DNA of 32,693 nucleotides from Actinomycetes bacterium (GTDB lineage: Bacteria > Actinomycetota > Acidimicrobiia > Acidimicrobiales > Palsa-688), in assembly GCA_021811865.1 (NCBI GenBank), contig JAKAQB010000043.1:1-32693 (forward strand), written 5' to 3'. Made by a program: the position numbers and the translations under genes. Shown piece by piece: positions 1 through 6,063 of this stretch; position 1 is the stretch's first letter, and each line of letters begins with the position of its first letter. Below the pieces are notes generated by a model. It did not search any database. It was not told where the DNA came from and saw only the letters and a list, made by a program, of their open reading frames with translations.

Positions 1-375
1 GACCGGTGCGTGCCGGCCGTCTCGCCACTCCAGTCCCGCCCCGCCCCCGCCCCATCCCGCCCCGCCCCCGCCCCGCCCCGCCCCCCCCCGCCCCCGCCCC
101 GCCCCGCCCCACTCCGCACCGCCCCCGCCCTGCCCCGGCTGCCCGGGGGCACGTCGCCCGAGCCTTGCCCGCTCCCCTGCGCCTCAGTACGCTCGGCTTG
201 CCGTGGCCCCGAGGGAGCCGGGAGGCCGTTCGTTCGGGGAAGTGCGAAGGGCCAAACCGCCCGCTCGGGCTGCGGCGCGTGGCCGGCATGAGCCGGTGAG
301 CAGCCATCGGCGTGCAGCGGGTGACCCTGCCGCTCCCGCGACAGCCGGCCGGGCCCGCCGGCCGGGGACAGGCCG
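1..375. other. Gene-free left end of the window
   Basis: No convincing coding region is visible here. Open frames exist, but they translate to Pro/Arg/Ala low-complexity sequence created by the C-rich tract and show no family motif. The last part (about 340-375) is the leader of proC and includes a purine-rich stretch (GGGGACAGG, 364-372) that can serve as its ribosome binding site. I see no tRNA, no clear promoter and no end of an upstream gene. Confidence 0.6.
34..130. repeat. C-rich low-complexity tract (CCCCGCC-type repeats)
   Basis: This stretch is built almost entirely of short CCCCGCC, CCCGCCCC and CCCCCGCC runs, with a nine-C run around 81-89. The minus strand therefore carries many closely spaced G3-G5 runs. 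It could form G-quadruplexes on the minus strand or i-motifs on the plus strand. The near-repetitive nature makes it prone to replication slippage and sequencing error. A function is not shown by the sequence. Confidence 0.8.
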
Positions 376-1200
376 GTGAGCGCCTCCCTCGCGATCGTCG
401 GGGGTGGCCGCATGGGAGAAGCGCTGGCCGCCGGCCTGCTCACTGCCGGCTGGGCCGGCCTCGTCGTCACCGAACGCCTACCCGACCGCCGCCAAGAGCT
501 CTCTGCCCACCTCTCGGCCCACTTCGCCGGCGCCGACATCGCCGTGGTCGACGAGCTGCCCCCCTGCGACGCCGCCGTCATCGCCGTCAAGCCCACCGAC
601 GTGGAAGCCGCCTGCCGGGCGGTCGCCGGCGCCGGCTCCCGGCGGGTGCTGTCGATAGCCGCCGGAGTCACCATCGCCCGGCTGCAGGAGTGGCTCGACA
701 GTGCCGGCGGCGCCGACCAGCGTGCGCCGGCGGTGCTCCGTGCCATGCCCAACACCCCGGCGCTGGTCGGCGCGGGCGCCTCGGCCCTCGCGCCGGCACC
801 TGACGCCGACGCCGAGGACCTCGAGTGGGCGCGGTCCGTCCTCGCCGCCGTCGGCACCGTCGAAGTCGTCCCCGAGGCGCTGCTCGACGCCGTCACCGGG
901 CTCTCCGGCTCGGGACCGGCGTACGTGTTCCTCGTGGCCGAGGCTTTGATCGACGCCGGCGTGCTCGCTGGCCTGCCCCGCCCCGTCGCCGAACGCCTGA
1001 CGGTGCAGACGATCGCCGGCTCCGGGAGGCTGCTCGCCGAGTCCGGGCAGTCGCCGGCGGAGCTGCGGGCGGCGGTCACCTCGCCCGGCGGCACCACGGC
1101 GGCTGGGCTGCGGGCCCTCGAGGCGCGGGCTGTCCGGGCGGCCGTCCTCGAGGCCGTGGTGGCGGCAGCGGCGCGGTCCCGGGCCCTCGGCGCCGGCTGA
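376..1200 (+). CDS. proC: Pyrroline-5-carboxylate reductase
   Basis: This is a cytosolic enzyme that reduces 1-pyrroline-5-carboxylate to L-proline with NAD(P)H, the last step of proline synthesis. The 274-residue product has the N-terminal Rossmann motif (AIVGGGRMGEAL, about residues 6-17). It has the MPNTPALVG segment in the middle and the C-terminal P5CR signature (LSGSGPAYVFLVAEALIDAG followed by TSPGGTTAAGL). Its length is normal for the family. The GTG start at 376 follows a purine-rich GGGGACAGG and begins directly at the Rossmann fold. In Mycobacterium proC is followed by a small excisionase-type HTH gene. Here the matching HTH gene lies farther on, after a repeat block and a secreted-protein gene. 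Identification is firm. Confidence 0.96.
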   Translation: MSASLAIVGGGRMGEALAAGLLTAGWAGLVVTERLPDRRQELSAHLSAHFAGADIAVVDELPPCDAAVIAVKPTDVEAACRAVAGAGSRRVLSIAAGVTIARLQEWLDSAGGADQRAPAVLRAMPNTPALVGAGASALAPAPDADAEDLEWARSVLAAVGTVEVVPEALLDAVTGLSGSGPAYVFLVAEALIDAGVLAGLPRPVAERLTVQTIAGSGRLLAESGQSPAELRAAVTSPGGTTAAGLRALEARAVRAAVLEAVVAAAARSRALGAG

Positions 1201-1226
1201 GCGGCCTAGGGCTTGTGGCCGGCGGC

Positions 1227-1296
1227 GGGGGAGGGCCGGCGGGGCGGCCTGGCGGCGGGGCCGGCGGTGGGGGAGGGCCGGCGGGGGAGGGCCGGC
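1227..1296 (+). repeat. G-rich 14-bp direct repeats
   Basis: The unit GGGGGAGGGCCGGC occurs three times: 1227-1240, 1269-1282 and, directly abutting, 1283-1296. The surrounding 1220-1320 is filled with related GGCGGGG and CCGGCGG runs. Several G3-G5 tracts on the plus strand make G-quadruplex formation possible in the proC 3' region. No coding potential is apparent. Confidence 0.75.
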
Positions 1297-1322
1297 GGGG
1301 CCGGCGGCGGGGCCGGGCGCCG

Positions 1323-1369
1323 AACTGTGAGTGAAAAGTACACAGGGTGTGTCGTTTGCACTCACAGTT
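1323..1369. repeat. 47-bp imperfect palindrome
   Basis: The outer arms AACTGTGAGTG (1323-1333) and CACTCACAGTT (1359-1369) are perfect 11-bp inverted repeats. Going inwards there is one mismatch, three pairs (AAA/TTT), two mismatches, then five pairs (ACACA/TGTGT) around a GGG centre at 1345-1347. Nineteen of 22 possible pairs form. It is distinctly less GC-rich than its surroundings and has no following T-run, so it is not a textbook intrinsic terminator. It resembles a REP-like or small mobile palindromic element, or a large operator. Which one cannot be decided from one copy. Confidence 0.8.
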
Positions 1370-1374
1370 AGCGG

Positions 1375-1440
1375 GAAGGCGCCTAGAAGGCGCCTAGAAG
1401 GCGCCCGGAAGGCGCCCGGAAGGCGCCCGGAAGGCGCACC
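1375..1440 (+). repeat. Six tandem 11-bp repeats (GAAGGCGCCTA type)
   Basis: Six contiguous 11-bp units run from 1375 to 1440. Units 1-2 are GAAGGCGCCTA, units 3-5 are GAAGGCGCCCG, and unit 6 diverges to GAAGGCGCACC. The core AGGCGCCT in the first units is self-complementary. The array starts five bases after the 47-bp palindrome and ends just before a GC hairpin. An 11-bp period places each unit on about the same helix face. It may be a slippage array or a set of protein-binding sites. Confidence 0.85.
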
Positions 1441-1456
1441 CCCGAGAAGGGGCGCC
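1433..1456 (+). other. GC-rich hairpin upstream of the secreted-protein gene
   Basis: CCCC (1440-1443), the loop GAGAA and GGGG (1449-1452) form the inner stem. GGCG (1433-1436) and CGCC (1453-1456) can extend it across a small one-sided bulge. It lies at the end of the 11-bp array and about 65 bases before the next start codon. No T-run follows, so termination is uncertain. Confidence 0.4.
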
Positions 1457-1468
1457 CCGTAGCCGGAG

Positions 1469-1498
1469 GTGACAGTGGCGGTGTACCATCCCTCATAA
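1469..1498 (+). promoter_or_regulatory. Weak candidate promoter for the secreted-protein gene
   Basis: GTGACA (1469-1474) resembles a -35 hexamer. TCATAA (1493-1498) could act as -10 with an 18-base spacer. This would leave a short leader before the RBS-like GGGGGGAGG (about 1507-1515) and the ATG at 1520. The match is modest, and this is a guess from spacing and composition. Confidence 0.25.
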
Positions 1499-1519
1499 GG
1501 GCGACAGGGGGGAGGGCGC

Positions 1520-2299
1520 ATGCGGGTCATGGGAATGGTGGTCGCGGCGTTGCTCGCGGTCCTGTCGCCGGCCGCCGCCGGCGGCGGTCAACGGGTTCCC
1601 CAGGGGGGGCCGACGGGGGACAAGGCGACGATCGCCTACTACACGGCGGTCACCCACAACTTCAACAGCAAGCCCGCGGACACCGAGGAGCTCCGGGGTG
1701 CGTACTTCCTCGGCTACTACGGGTCCGGCTGGTACGTGTCGTTGGACACGGCCCGGCCCCGCTACTCCTGGCAGCACCCGGTGAGCCTGGACGAGCTCCT
1801 GGTCGTCTCGCACGACAAGATCGTGTGGGGGACCGTGACCCTCTCGCCGACGTGCCGGGCGCGCCCGGCGTGCGGGAGCACCACGACGCCGCTGCGGTTC
1901 TTCTTCGAGCACGGCGCGTCGTACTGGAGCGCGTTGAGCGGGCCGCACGGAGCGCCGAGGTGCTGGTACCGGGCGGCGGGAGGGACGGCCTGGGTCAACA
2001 CCGACTTCAACATGACCGGCCAGCAGCCGTGGTACGTCGGCAACGACCCGTACACCACCGAGCCCCACTACGGACCGATGGTCCACGACGGGAGGTTCGT
2101 GAAGGTCACCTCGACGTACTCCTACCGGAACGGGGCGGCCGTGACAGAGATCGACACCATCAACGCCGCCACCAAGCTGTTCACGGCCGAGATCCTCCGC
2201 GTTGGCGCCTTCAAGGCCAGTCCCGCCTACACCTCGACCGGCAGCCTCTCCGTGCTGAGCAGGGCTCCGGCACGCCCGAGCCTGGCGGCCTGCGGGTAG
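1520..2299 (+). CDS. Putative secreted protein, unknown function
   Basis: I do not recognise a family. The 259-residue product begins with a short, weakly charged n-region and a hydrophobic Ala/Val/Leu core ending in AAA-GGG near residue 20. This suits a Sec signal peptide. The mature part is rich in Tyr, Trp, Ser and Thr (for example GYYGSGWYVSL and NMTGQQPWYVG) and has a few Cys (SPTCRARPAC, PRCWYR), as in many extracellular beta-rich proteins. The ATG follows a strong GGGGGGAGG at a good distance. It lies between proC and the HTH gene, which are adjacent in mycobacteria, and is preceded by repeats and followed by a hairpin, so it looks like a self-contained insertion. Coding is likely and function is unknown. 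Confidence 0.75.
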   Translation: MRVMGMVVAALLAVLSPAAAGGGQRVPQGGPTGDKATIAYYTAVTHNFNSKPADTEELRGAYFLGYYGSGWYVSLDTARPRYSWQHPVSLDELLVVSHDKIVWGTVTLSPTCRARPACGSTTTPLRFFFEHGASYWSALSGPHGAPRCWYRAAGGTAWVNTDFNMTGQQPWYVGNDPYTTEPHYGPMVHDGRFVKVTSTYSYRNGAAVTEIDTINAATKLFTAEILRVGAFKASPAYTSTGSLSVLSRAPARPSLAACG

Positions 2300-2325
2300 G
2301 GACGGGCCACTGGCCCCGGCCGTCC
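2300..2325 (+). terminator. Putative hairpin terminator after the secreted-protein gene
   Basis: Directly after the TAG stop, GGACGGGCC (2300-2308) pairs with GGCCGTCC (2318-2325) with one bulged G and a nine-base loop. The position right behind a stop codon suits transcription termination. There is no T-tract, which is common for terminator candidates in very GC-rich actinobacteria. It could alternatively be a protein-binding dyad upstream of the HTH gene. Confidence 0.4.
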
Positions 2326-2366
2326 TCGTGCCGTACGCTCGAGGGACGGAGAAGGGTGGTCCCACT

Positions 2367-2561
2367 GTGCAACCAGACCAGTCGCGGTCGCAGTTCGTGA
2401 CCGTCAACGAGGTGGCGGGCATGCTGCGGGTCTCGAACATGACCGTCTACCGCCTCGTGCAGTCCGGTCAACTCCCCGCCGTCCGCGTCGGGCGCAGCTA
2501 CCGGATCCGCCAGGAGGACGTCGACCGCTTCGTCGGCGCCCGGTTCACCCAGGCCGGCTAG
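2367..2561 (+). CDS. Small excisionase-type helix-turn-helix DNA-binding protein
   Basis: The product of about 64 residues is almost entirely a MerR/excisionase-like winged HTH (HTH_17 type). It reads FVTVNEVAGMLRVSNMTVYR, then a wing RVGRSYRIRQEDVDRF. The family binds DNA; the target is unknown. Mycobacterium carries a very similar small protein directly downstream of proC (Rv0500A). The GTG at 2367 is chosen because GGACGGAGAAGGG lies just upstream. An in-frame GTG at 2328 would add 13 residues of no apparent homology. Mycobacteria also have a tiny basic ribosomal-type protein after this gene, and I find no such frame in the 54 bases before rex. Confidence 0.88.
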   Translation: MQPDQSRSQFVTVNEVAGMLRVSNMTVYRLVQSGQLPAVRVGRSYRIRQEDVDRFVGARFTQAG

Positions 2562-2570
2562 AGGGTTGCC

Positions 2571-2583
2571 GCCCCGACGGGGC
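2571..2583 (+). other. Short GC dyad in the HTH-rex gap
   Basis: GCCCCG-A-CGGGGC is a perfect 13-base odd palindrome, ten bases after the HTH stop codon. As RNA it gives a five-pair stem with a three-base loop. It might be a weak terminator or an operator for rex. It does not match the known Rex operator (TGTGA-N6-TCACA). Confidence 0.35.
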
Positions 2584-2615
2584 CAGCCGCGACCCCGCCG
2601 GTAGCATCGGGCATC

Positions 2616-3257
2616 GTGTCCGCTCGCCGGCTCCCCGAGGCGACCGTGGCCCGGCTGCCCGTGTACTTGCGCGTGCTGGCGGAGGTCGCCGACGAGACGA
2701 TCTCCTCCGACGACCTCGCCTCCGGCGCAGGGGTCAACGCCGCTCAGGTCCGCAAGGACCTGTCCCACCTCGGGTCATACGGCACCCGGGGCGTCGGCTA
2801 CGACGTCGCCTACCTGGTCCGCCAGATCAGCCGCCAGCTCGGGCTGTCGGAGGACAGGAGGGTCGCGATCGTGGGGGTAGGCAACCTCGGGCACGCCCTC
2901 GCCGGCTACGGCGGCTTCGCGGAGCGGGGGTTCCGGATCGTGGCCGCCTTCGACATCGACCCCCGAACTGTCGGCCAGCGCGTCGGCGACGTCCTCGTCG
3001 AACCGCTTGAGCGCCTCGCCGATGTCGTCTCGGAGAAAGGCGTTGAGATGGCGTTGCTCACGATCCCTGCCACGGCGGCCCAGGCCGCCGCCGACGCGGT
3101 CGTGGCCGCTGGGGTCAACTCGATCCTCAACTTCGCTCCCGCCCGCGTGGAGGCGCCAGCGGGCGTCGCCGTGCGCCAGGTGGACCTCGGCGTCGAGCTG
3201 CAGATCCTCTCCTACTACGGGACCCAGGCCGCCGGCGTCACGAGCCAGGCGGGCTGA
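2616..3257 (+). CDS. rex: Redox-sensing transcriptional repressor Rex
   Basis: Rex binds operators of respiratory genes and lets go when NADH rises. The 213-residue protein shows the N-terminal winged helix (RLPVYLRVL, residues 13-21; QVRKDLSHLGSYGTRGVGYD, about 44-63). The NAD(H)-binding Rossmann core follows (VAIVGVGNLGHAL, from residue 83, then AFDIDP). The C-terminal domain-swapped helix ends in LGVELQILSYYGT. The length is typical. The GTG start immediately precedes the conserved helix. It lies just upstream of hemA, as in Streptomyces coelicolor, where rex leads the hemACD operon. Complex I genes, classic Rex targets, occur 8 kb downstream, but I found no consensus Rex operator in the window. 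Confidence 0.96.
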   Translation: MSARRLPEATVARLPVYLRVLAEVADETISSDDLASGAGVNAAQVRKDLSHLGSYGTRGVGYDVAYLVRQISRQLGLSEDRRVAIVGVGNLGHALAGYGGFAERGFRIVAAFDIDPRTVGQRVGDVLVEPLERLADVVSEKGVEMALLTIPATAAQAAADAVVAAGVNSILNFAPARVEAPAGVAVRQVDLGVELQILSYYGTQAAGVTSQAG

Positions 3258-3303
3258 CGACTGGCGCCCTGCGCTCCAGTCGACCATGCTCGATCTGATC
3301 GAG
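3258..3303 (+). promoter_or_regulatory. Two dyads in the rex-hemA gap
   Basis: CGACTGG (3258-3264) and CCAGTCG (3276-3282) form a seven-pair stem with an 11-base loop right after the rex stop codon. CTCGATC-T-GATCGAG (3289-3303) is a perfect 15-base odd palindrome a little further on, shortly before hemA. Their position suits a processing or attenuation site, or an operator controlling hemA separately from rex. Neither matches the Rex operator consensus. Confidence 0.45.
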
Positions 3304-3340
3304 GCGGGCGATGCCACCCGCACCGGAGAAGGTTCCACGC

Positions 3341-4582
3341 GTGTCTGTCGTCGTCGCAGGACTCAACCACCGCACCGTCCCGCTCGAGGTGCTCGAGGCG
3401 GCGGCCGTCCCGGCCGAGTCGCTGGCCAAGGCGCTCGGAGACCTGACCGGCCGCCCGCACCTAGACGAGGTCGTCGTGCTGTCGACGTGCATGCGAACGG
3501 AGATCTACGCCAGCTGCGAGCGGTTCCACGGCGCCCTCGGCGACATCCGTGACTTCCTCTGCCTTTGGACCGGGCGCCCGCCGGAGGATCTCGCCGACGG
3601 GCTGTACGAGTTCTACGACGCCGTTGCCGCCCGCCACCTGCTCCGCGTCGCCGCCGGCCTCGACTCCACCGTGCTCGGGGAGGGCGAGATACTCCGCCAG
3701 GTGCGTGCCGCCGCCGACGGCGCCCGGGCGCACGGCAGCTCCGGTCCGGTGCTCGCCATGCTCGTTCGCCACGCCGTCGAGGCGGGCAAGCGGGTGAGGA
3801 CCGAGACCGGCATCGCCCGCGGCACGACGTCGCTGTCACACGCCGCCGTTGCCGTCGCTGCTCTCGGGGCGCAGGCGTCGTGCCCGGGCGCGTCGGCGTT
3901 CGCTGGCCGGGCCTGCCTGGTGGTCGGCGCCGGTGAGATGGGCGCGGCACTGGTCGGCCTGCTCACCCCCGCTGCGGTCCGCGTCGCCAACCGCAGCGCC
4001 GAGCGCGCCGCCCGGCTTGCTGTCCCGGTGGTGCCCTGGTCCGACCTCGCCCGGGCGGTCGACGACTCCGACGTCGTCTTCTGCGCCACCGCCGCGCCTC
4101 ACCCGCTGCTCGACGCCGCCACCGTCGGGCCCCGGGAGCACCGGCCGCTGGTCGTCGTCGACCTGGGCGTCCCCCGCAACGTCGATCCCGCCGTCGGCGA
4201 GCTACCCGGCGTCACCCGCTACGACCTGGGCGACATCAAGGTCCACGCCGAGGCGGCCATGGCCGGGAGGAGGGCAGAGATCCCCCGGGCGGAGGCCATC
4301 CTCGACGAGGAGCTGCGGCGCTGGCAGGACGCCGTCGCCCAACGGGCCGTCGCCGCCCCGATCGTCGCCGCGCTGCGTGCCCGGGCCGAGGCGATCCGCG
4401 CTGCCGAGGTGGGGCGCCTCGGCCTCGACCCCGCCCAGCGGCGGGCCGTCGACACCGCCACCCGGCGTCTCGTCAACAAGCTCCTGCACGACCCGTCGGT
4501 CGCCCTCAACACCTCCGCCGGCGGGCCACGCGGCGAGCGGCTTGCCGCTGCCCTCGTCGAGCTGTGGGGCCTCGACGTCTAG
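3341..4582 (+). CDS. hemA: Glutamyl-tRNA reductase
   Basis: The enzyme reduces glutamyl-tRNA(Glu) to glutamate-1-semialdehyde with NADPH, the first committed step of C5-type heme synthesis. From the GTG at 3341 the product has 413 residues. It has the catalytic domain (GLNHRTVPLEVLE; catalytic Cys50 in VVLSTCMRTEIYA), the DSTVLGEGEILRQV segment, a Rossmann domain (VVGAGEMGAALVG) and a C-terminal helical dimerisation domain. GGAGAAGG (3325-3332) stands eight bases before this GTG. An in-frame ATG at 3311 would add ten residues. An oddity is that the residue after the catalytic Cys, normally Asn in the STCNR motif, is Met here. The rest of the motif is intact, so an active enzyme is still expected. 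The next gene starts 36 bases downstream. Confidence 0.96.
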   Translation: MSVVVAGLNHRTVPLEVLEAAAVPAESLAKALGDLTGRPHLDEVVVLSTCMRTEIYASCERFHGALGDIRDFLCLWTGRPPEDLADGLYEFYDAVAARHLLRVAAGLDSTVLGEGEILRQVRAAADGARAHGSSGPVLAMLVRHAVEAGKRVRTETGIARGTTSLSHAAVAVAALGAQASCPGASAFAGRACLVVGAGEMGAALVGLLTPAAVRVANRSAERAARLAVPVVPWSDLARAVDDSDVVFCATAAPHPLLDAATVGPREHRPLVVVDLGVPRNVDPAVGELPGVTRYDLGDIKVHAEAAMAGRRAEIPRAEAILDEELRRWQDAVAQRAVAAPIVAALRARAEAIRAAEVGRLGLDPAQRRAVDTATRRLVNKLLHDPSVALNTSAGGPRGERLAAALVELWGLDV

Positions 4583-4618
4583 CACCACGAAGGTGTCCTG
4601 GTCCGCCAAGATGGGCCG

Positions 4619-5245
4619 GTGACCCTCCCGGCTGCCGCAACCGATCCCGCCTGGGGGCGCATCCTCAGCGCCTACGGGGACGGCGTGCGGGCGCTGCAGC
4701 GACTCGGGCTCGAGTACGTGGACTGGTCCCTGCCGACGGGCTTCGCCGGCTGGGCCGCCATCGACCTCGCCGGCCACGTCCTCGCCACGGCCCGCTCCCA
4801 CCACCGCCTCCTCGACGCCGCCCTCGCCGGCCAGGTCCGCAGCGGACCGCAGCGCGACGACGACCTCGCCGACTGCGGCGCCGCCCGGCCGGTGGCCCTG
4901 GCGGTGAGCGGCGGCGCCGACCGCATCGTCGCCTTCGACGCCATCGCCACGCGCTACGGCGAGCGCGTCGGCGACCTCGACCCCGAGCTGGTGCTAGGCG
5001 CCTGGTCCGGCGTCGGTGCCCTCACCCTCCGGCAGCACACGATGCTGGCGGCCGGTGAATGGCACCTGCACGCCTGGGACCTCGCTGGCGCCCTCGGCTG
5101 GGACTACCGCCCGGCGGACCCCGAAGTCCTGCTCGATGGGCGGCGGCTGCTGCCCCGGCCCGTCCCCGCCGGGCCTCCCTGGACCGCCGTCCTCGCCTCG
5201 TCGGGCCGGGAGGACCCGCCCGAGGACCGCCCTCTCGGCCCCTGA
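4619..5245 (+). CDS. DinB/MDMPI-fold protein (mycothiol-dependent maleylpyruvate isomerase-like)
   Basis: The 208-residue protein resembles the N-terminal metal-binding domain of the mycothiol-dependent maleylpyruvate isomerase (MDMPI) / DinB_2 group. A His sits in DLAGHVLATA (His53) and a Glu/His pair in EWHLHAWDLA (Glu147, His151). This matches the His-Glu-His metal triad spacing I recall for the Corynebacterium enzyme (52/144/148). Many actinobacterial paralogues have unknown thiol-dependent roles, so the reaction here is not known. The gene lies between hemA and hemC, and its TGA overlaps the hemC ATG by one base, so it is co-translated with heme genes. The GTG at 4619 has only a weak RBS. 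The C-terminal 40 residues are Pro-rich. Confidence 0.8.
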   Translation: MTLPAAATDPAWGRILSAYGDGVRALQRLGLEYVDWSLPTGFAGWAAIDLAGHVLATARSHHRLLDAALAGQVRSGPQRDDDLADCGAARPVALAVSGGADRIVAFDAIATRYGERVGDLDPELVLGAWSGVGALTLRQHTMLAAGEWHLHAWDLAGALGWDYRPADPEVLLDGRRLLPRPVPAGPPWTAVLASSGREDPPEDRPLGP

Positions 5246-6063
5246 TGCGCATCGCCACGCGGGGCAGCGAGCTGGCGCGCTGGCAGGCCCGACGGGTCGC
5301 GGCCCGCCTCGGCCCCGGCGCCGAGCTGGTCGTGGTGGAGACGGCAGGCGATCGCCACCGGGACGTGCCCATCCACGAGATGGGGGGCCAGGGCGTGTTC
5401 GTGAAGGAGGTGCAGGCCGCGGTGCTCGACGGTCGCGTTGACCTTGCCGTCCACTCCGCCAAGGACCTGCCGTCGGTGCCCACCCCCGGCCTCGTGATCG
5501 GGGCCTACCCCGAGCGCGGCGATCCCCGCGACGCTCTCGTCGGCGCCCCGCTTGCCGCCGCGACGGTCTTCGCCACCGGGTCGGCCCGCCGCCGGGTGCA
5601 GCTCGCCTCCGCCCGCCCCGACGCCACGTTCACGGGCCTGCGCGGCAACGTCCCGACCCGGCTCACCCGGGTCCCGGACGGCGGCGCAGTGGTGGTCGCC
5701 CTCGCTGCGCTCCAGCGCCTCGGGCTGGGCGCCCGGGCCGCCGAGATCCTCTCGCCGGAGGTGATGATCCCCCAGGTCGGCCAGGCGGCCCTCGCCGTGG
5801 AGTGCCGGGAGGGGGACGCCGCCGCCCTCGCCGCCCTGGCCGCCATCGACGACCCCGCCGCCCGCTGCGCCGTCGAGGCCGAACGGGCGTTCCTCGCCCG
5901 CCTCGGCGGCGGCTGCGAGCTGCCCGTCGGAGCCCTCGCCGCCGTCGACGGCGACCTCATCCACATCGAGGGGTTCCTCGACGGCCGGCGCGACCGGCGG
6001 ACCGGGCCGGCGTCGGCCGGGCCGTCGCTCGGCTGCGAGCTGGCGGGAGCCCTGCTGCGGTGA
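5245..6063 (+). CDS. hemC: Porphobilinogen deaminase (hydroxymethylbilane synthase)
   Basis: The enzyme joins four porphobilinogens into hydroxymethylbilane. The 272-residue product starts with the typical [15 protein letters not shown]. It shows VHSAKDLP (about 69-76), RGNVPTRL (133-140) and the dipyrromethane cofactor Cys in [11 protein letters not shown] (Cys224). The ATG at 5245 overlaps the preceding TGA (TGATG) and begins exactly at the conserved N-terminus. The same frame is open upstream to 5059, but that part lies inside the previous gene. It ends in a GTGA overlap with the cobA-hemD fusion. The part after Cys224 is only about 48 residues, shorter than the roughly 70 usual for this family, so the third domain is trimmed. 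The assignment is secure. Confidence 0.96.
   Translation: MRIATRGSELARWQARRVAARLGPGAELVVVETAGDRHRDVPIHEMGGQGVFVKEVQAAVLDGRVDLAVHSAKDLPSVPTPGLVIGAYPERGDPRDALVGAPLAAATVFATGSARRRVQLASARPDATFTGLRGNVPTRLTRVPDGGAVVVALAALQRLGLGARAAEILSPEVMIPQVGQAALAVECREGDAAALAALAAIDDPAARCAVEAERAFLARLGGGCELPVGALAAVDGDLIHIEGFLDGRRDRRTGPASAGPSLGCELAGALLR

Noticed and set aside
6..299. Two overlapping open frames of more than 90 codons at the left end
   Set aside because: Both translate to Pro/Arg/Ala strings produced by the C-rich tract, with no family motif and no good RBS.
1326..1366. TGTGA and TCACA half-sites of the 47-bp palindrome as a Rex operator
   Set aside because: They are 31 bases apart instead of about six, so the Rex operator consensus is not met.
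1375..1440. 11-bp repeats as a CRISPR array
   Set aside because: The units are only 11 bp and directly contiguous, with no spacers and no cas genes.
2562..2615. Tiny basic ribosomal-type protein gene expected after the HTH gene by mycobacterial synteny
   Set aside because: The 54-base gap has no Lys/Arg-rich frame. The gene is absent here or lies elsewhere.
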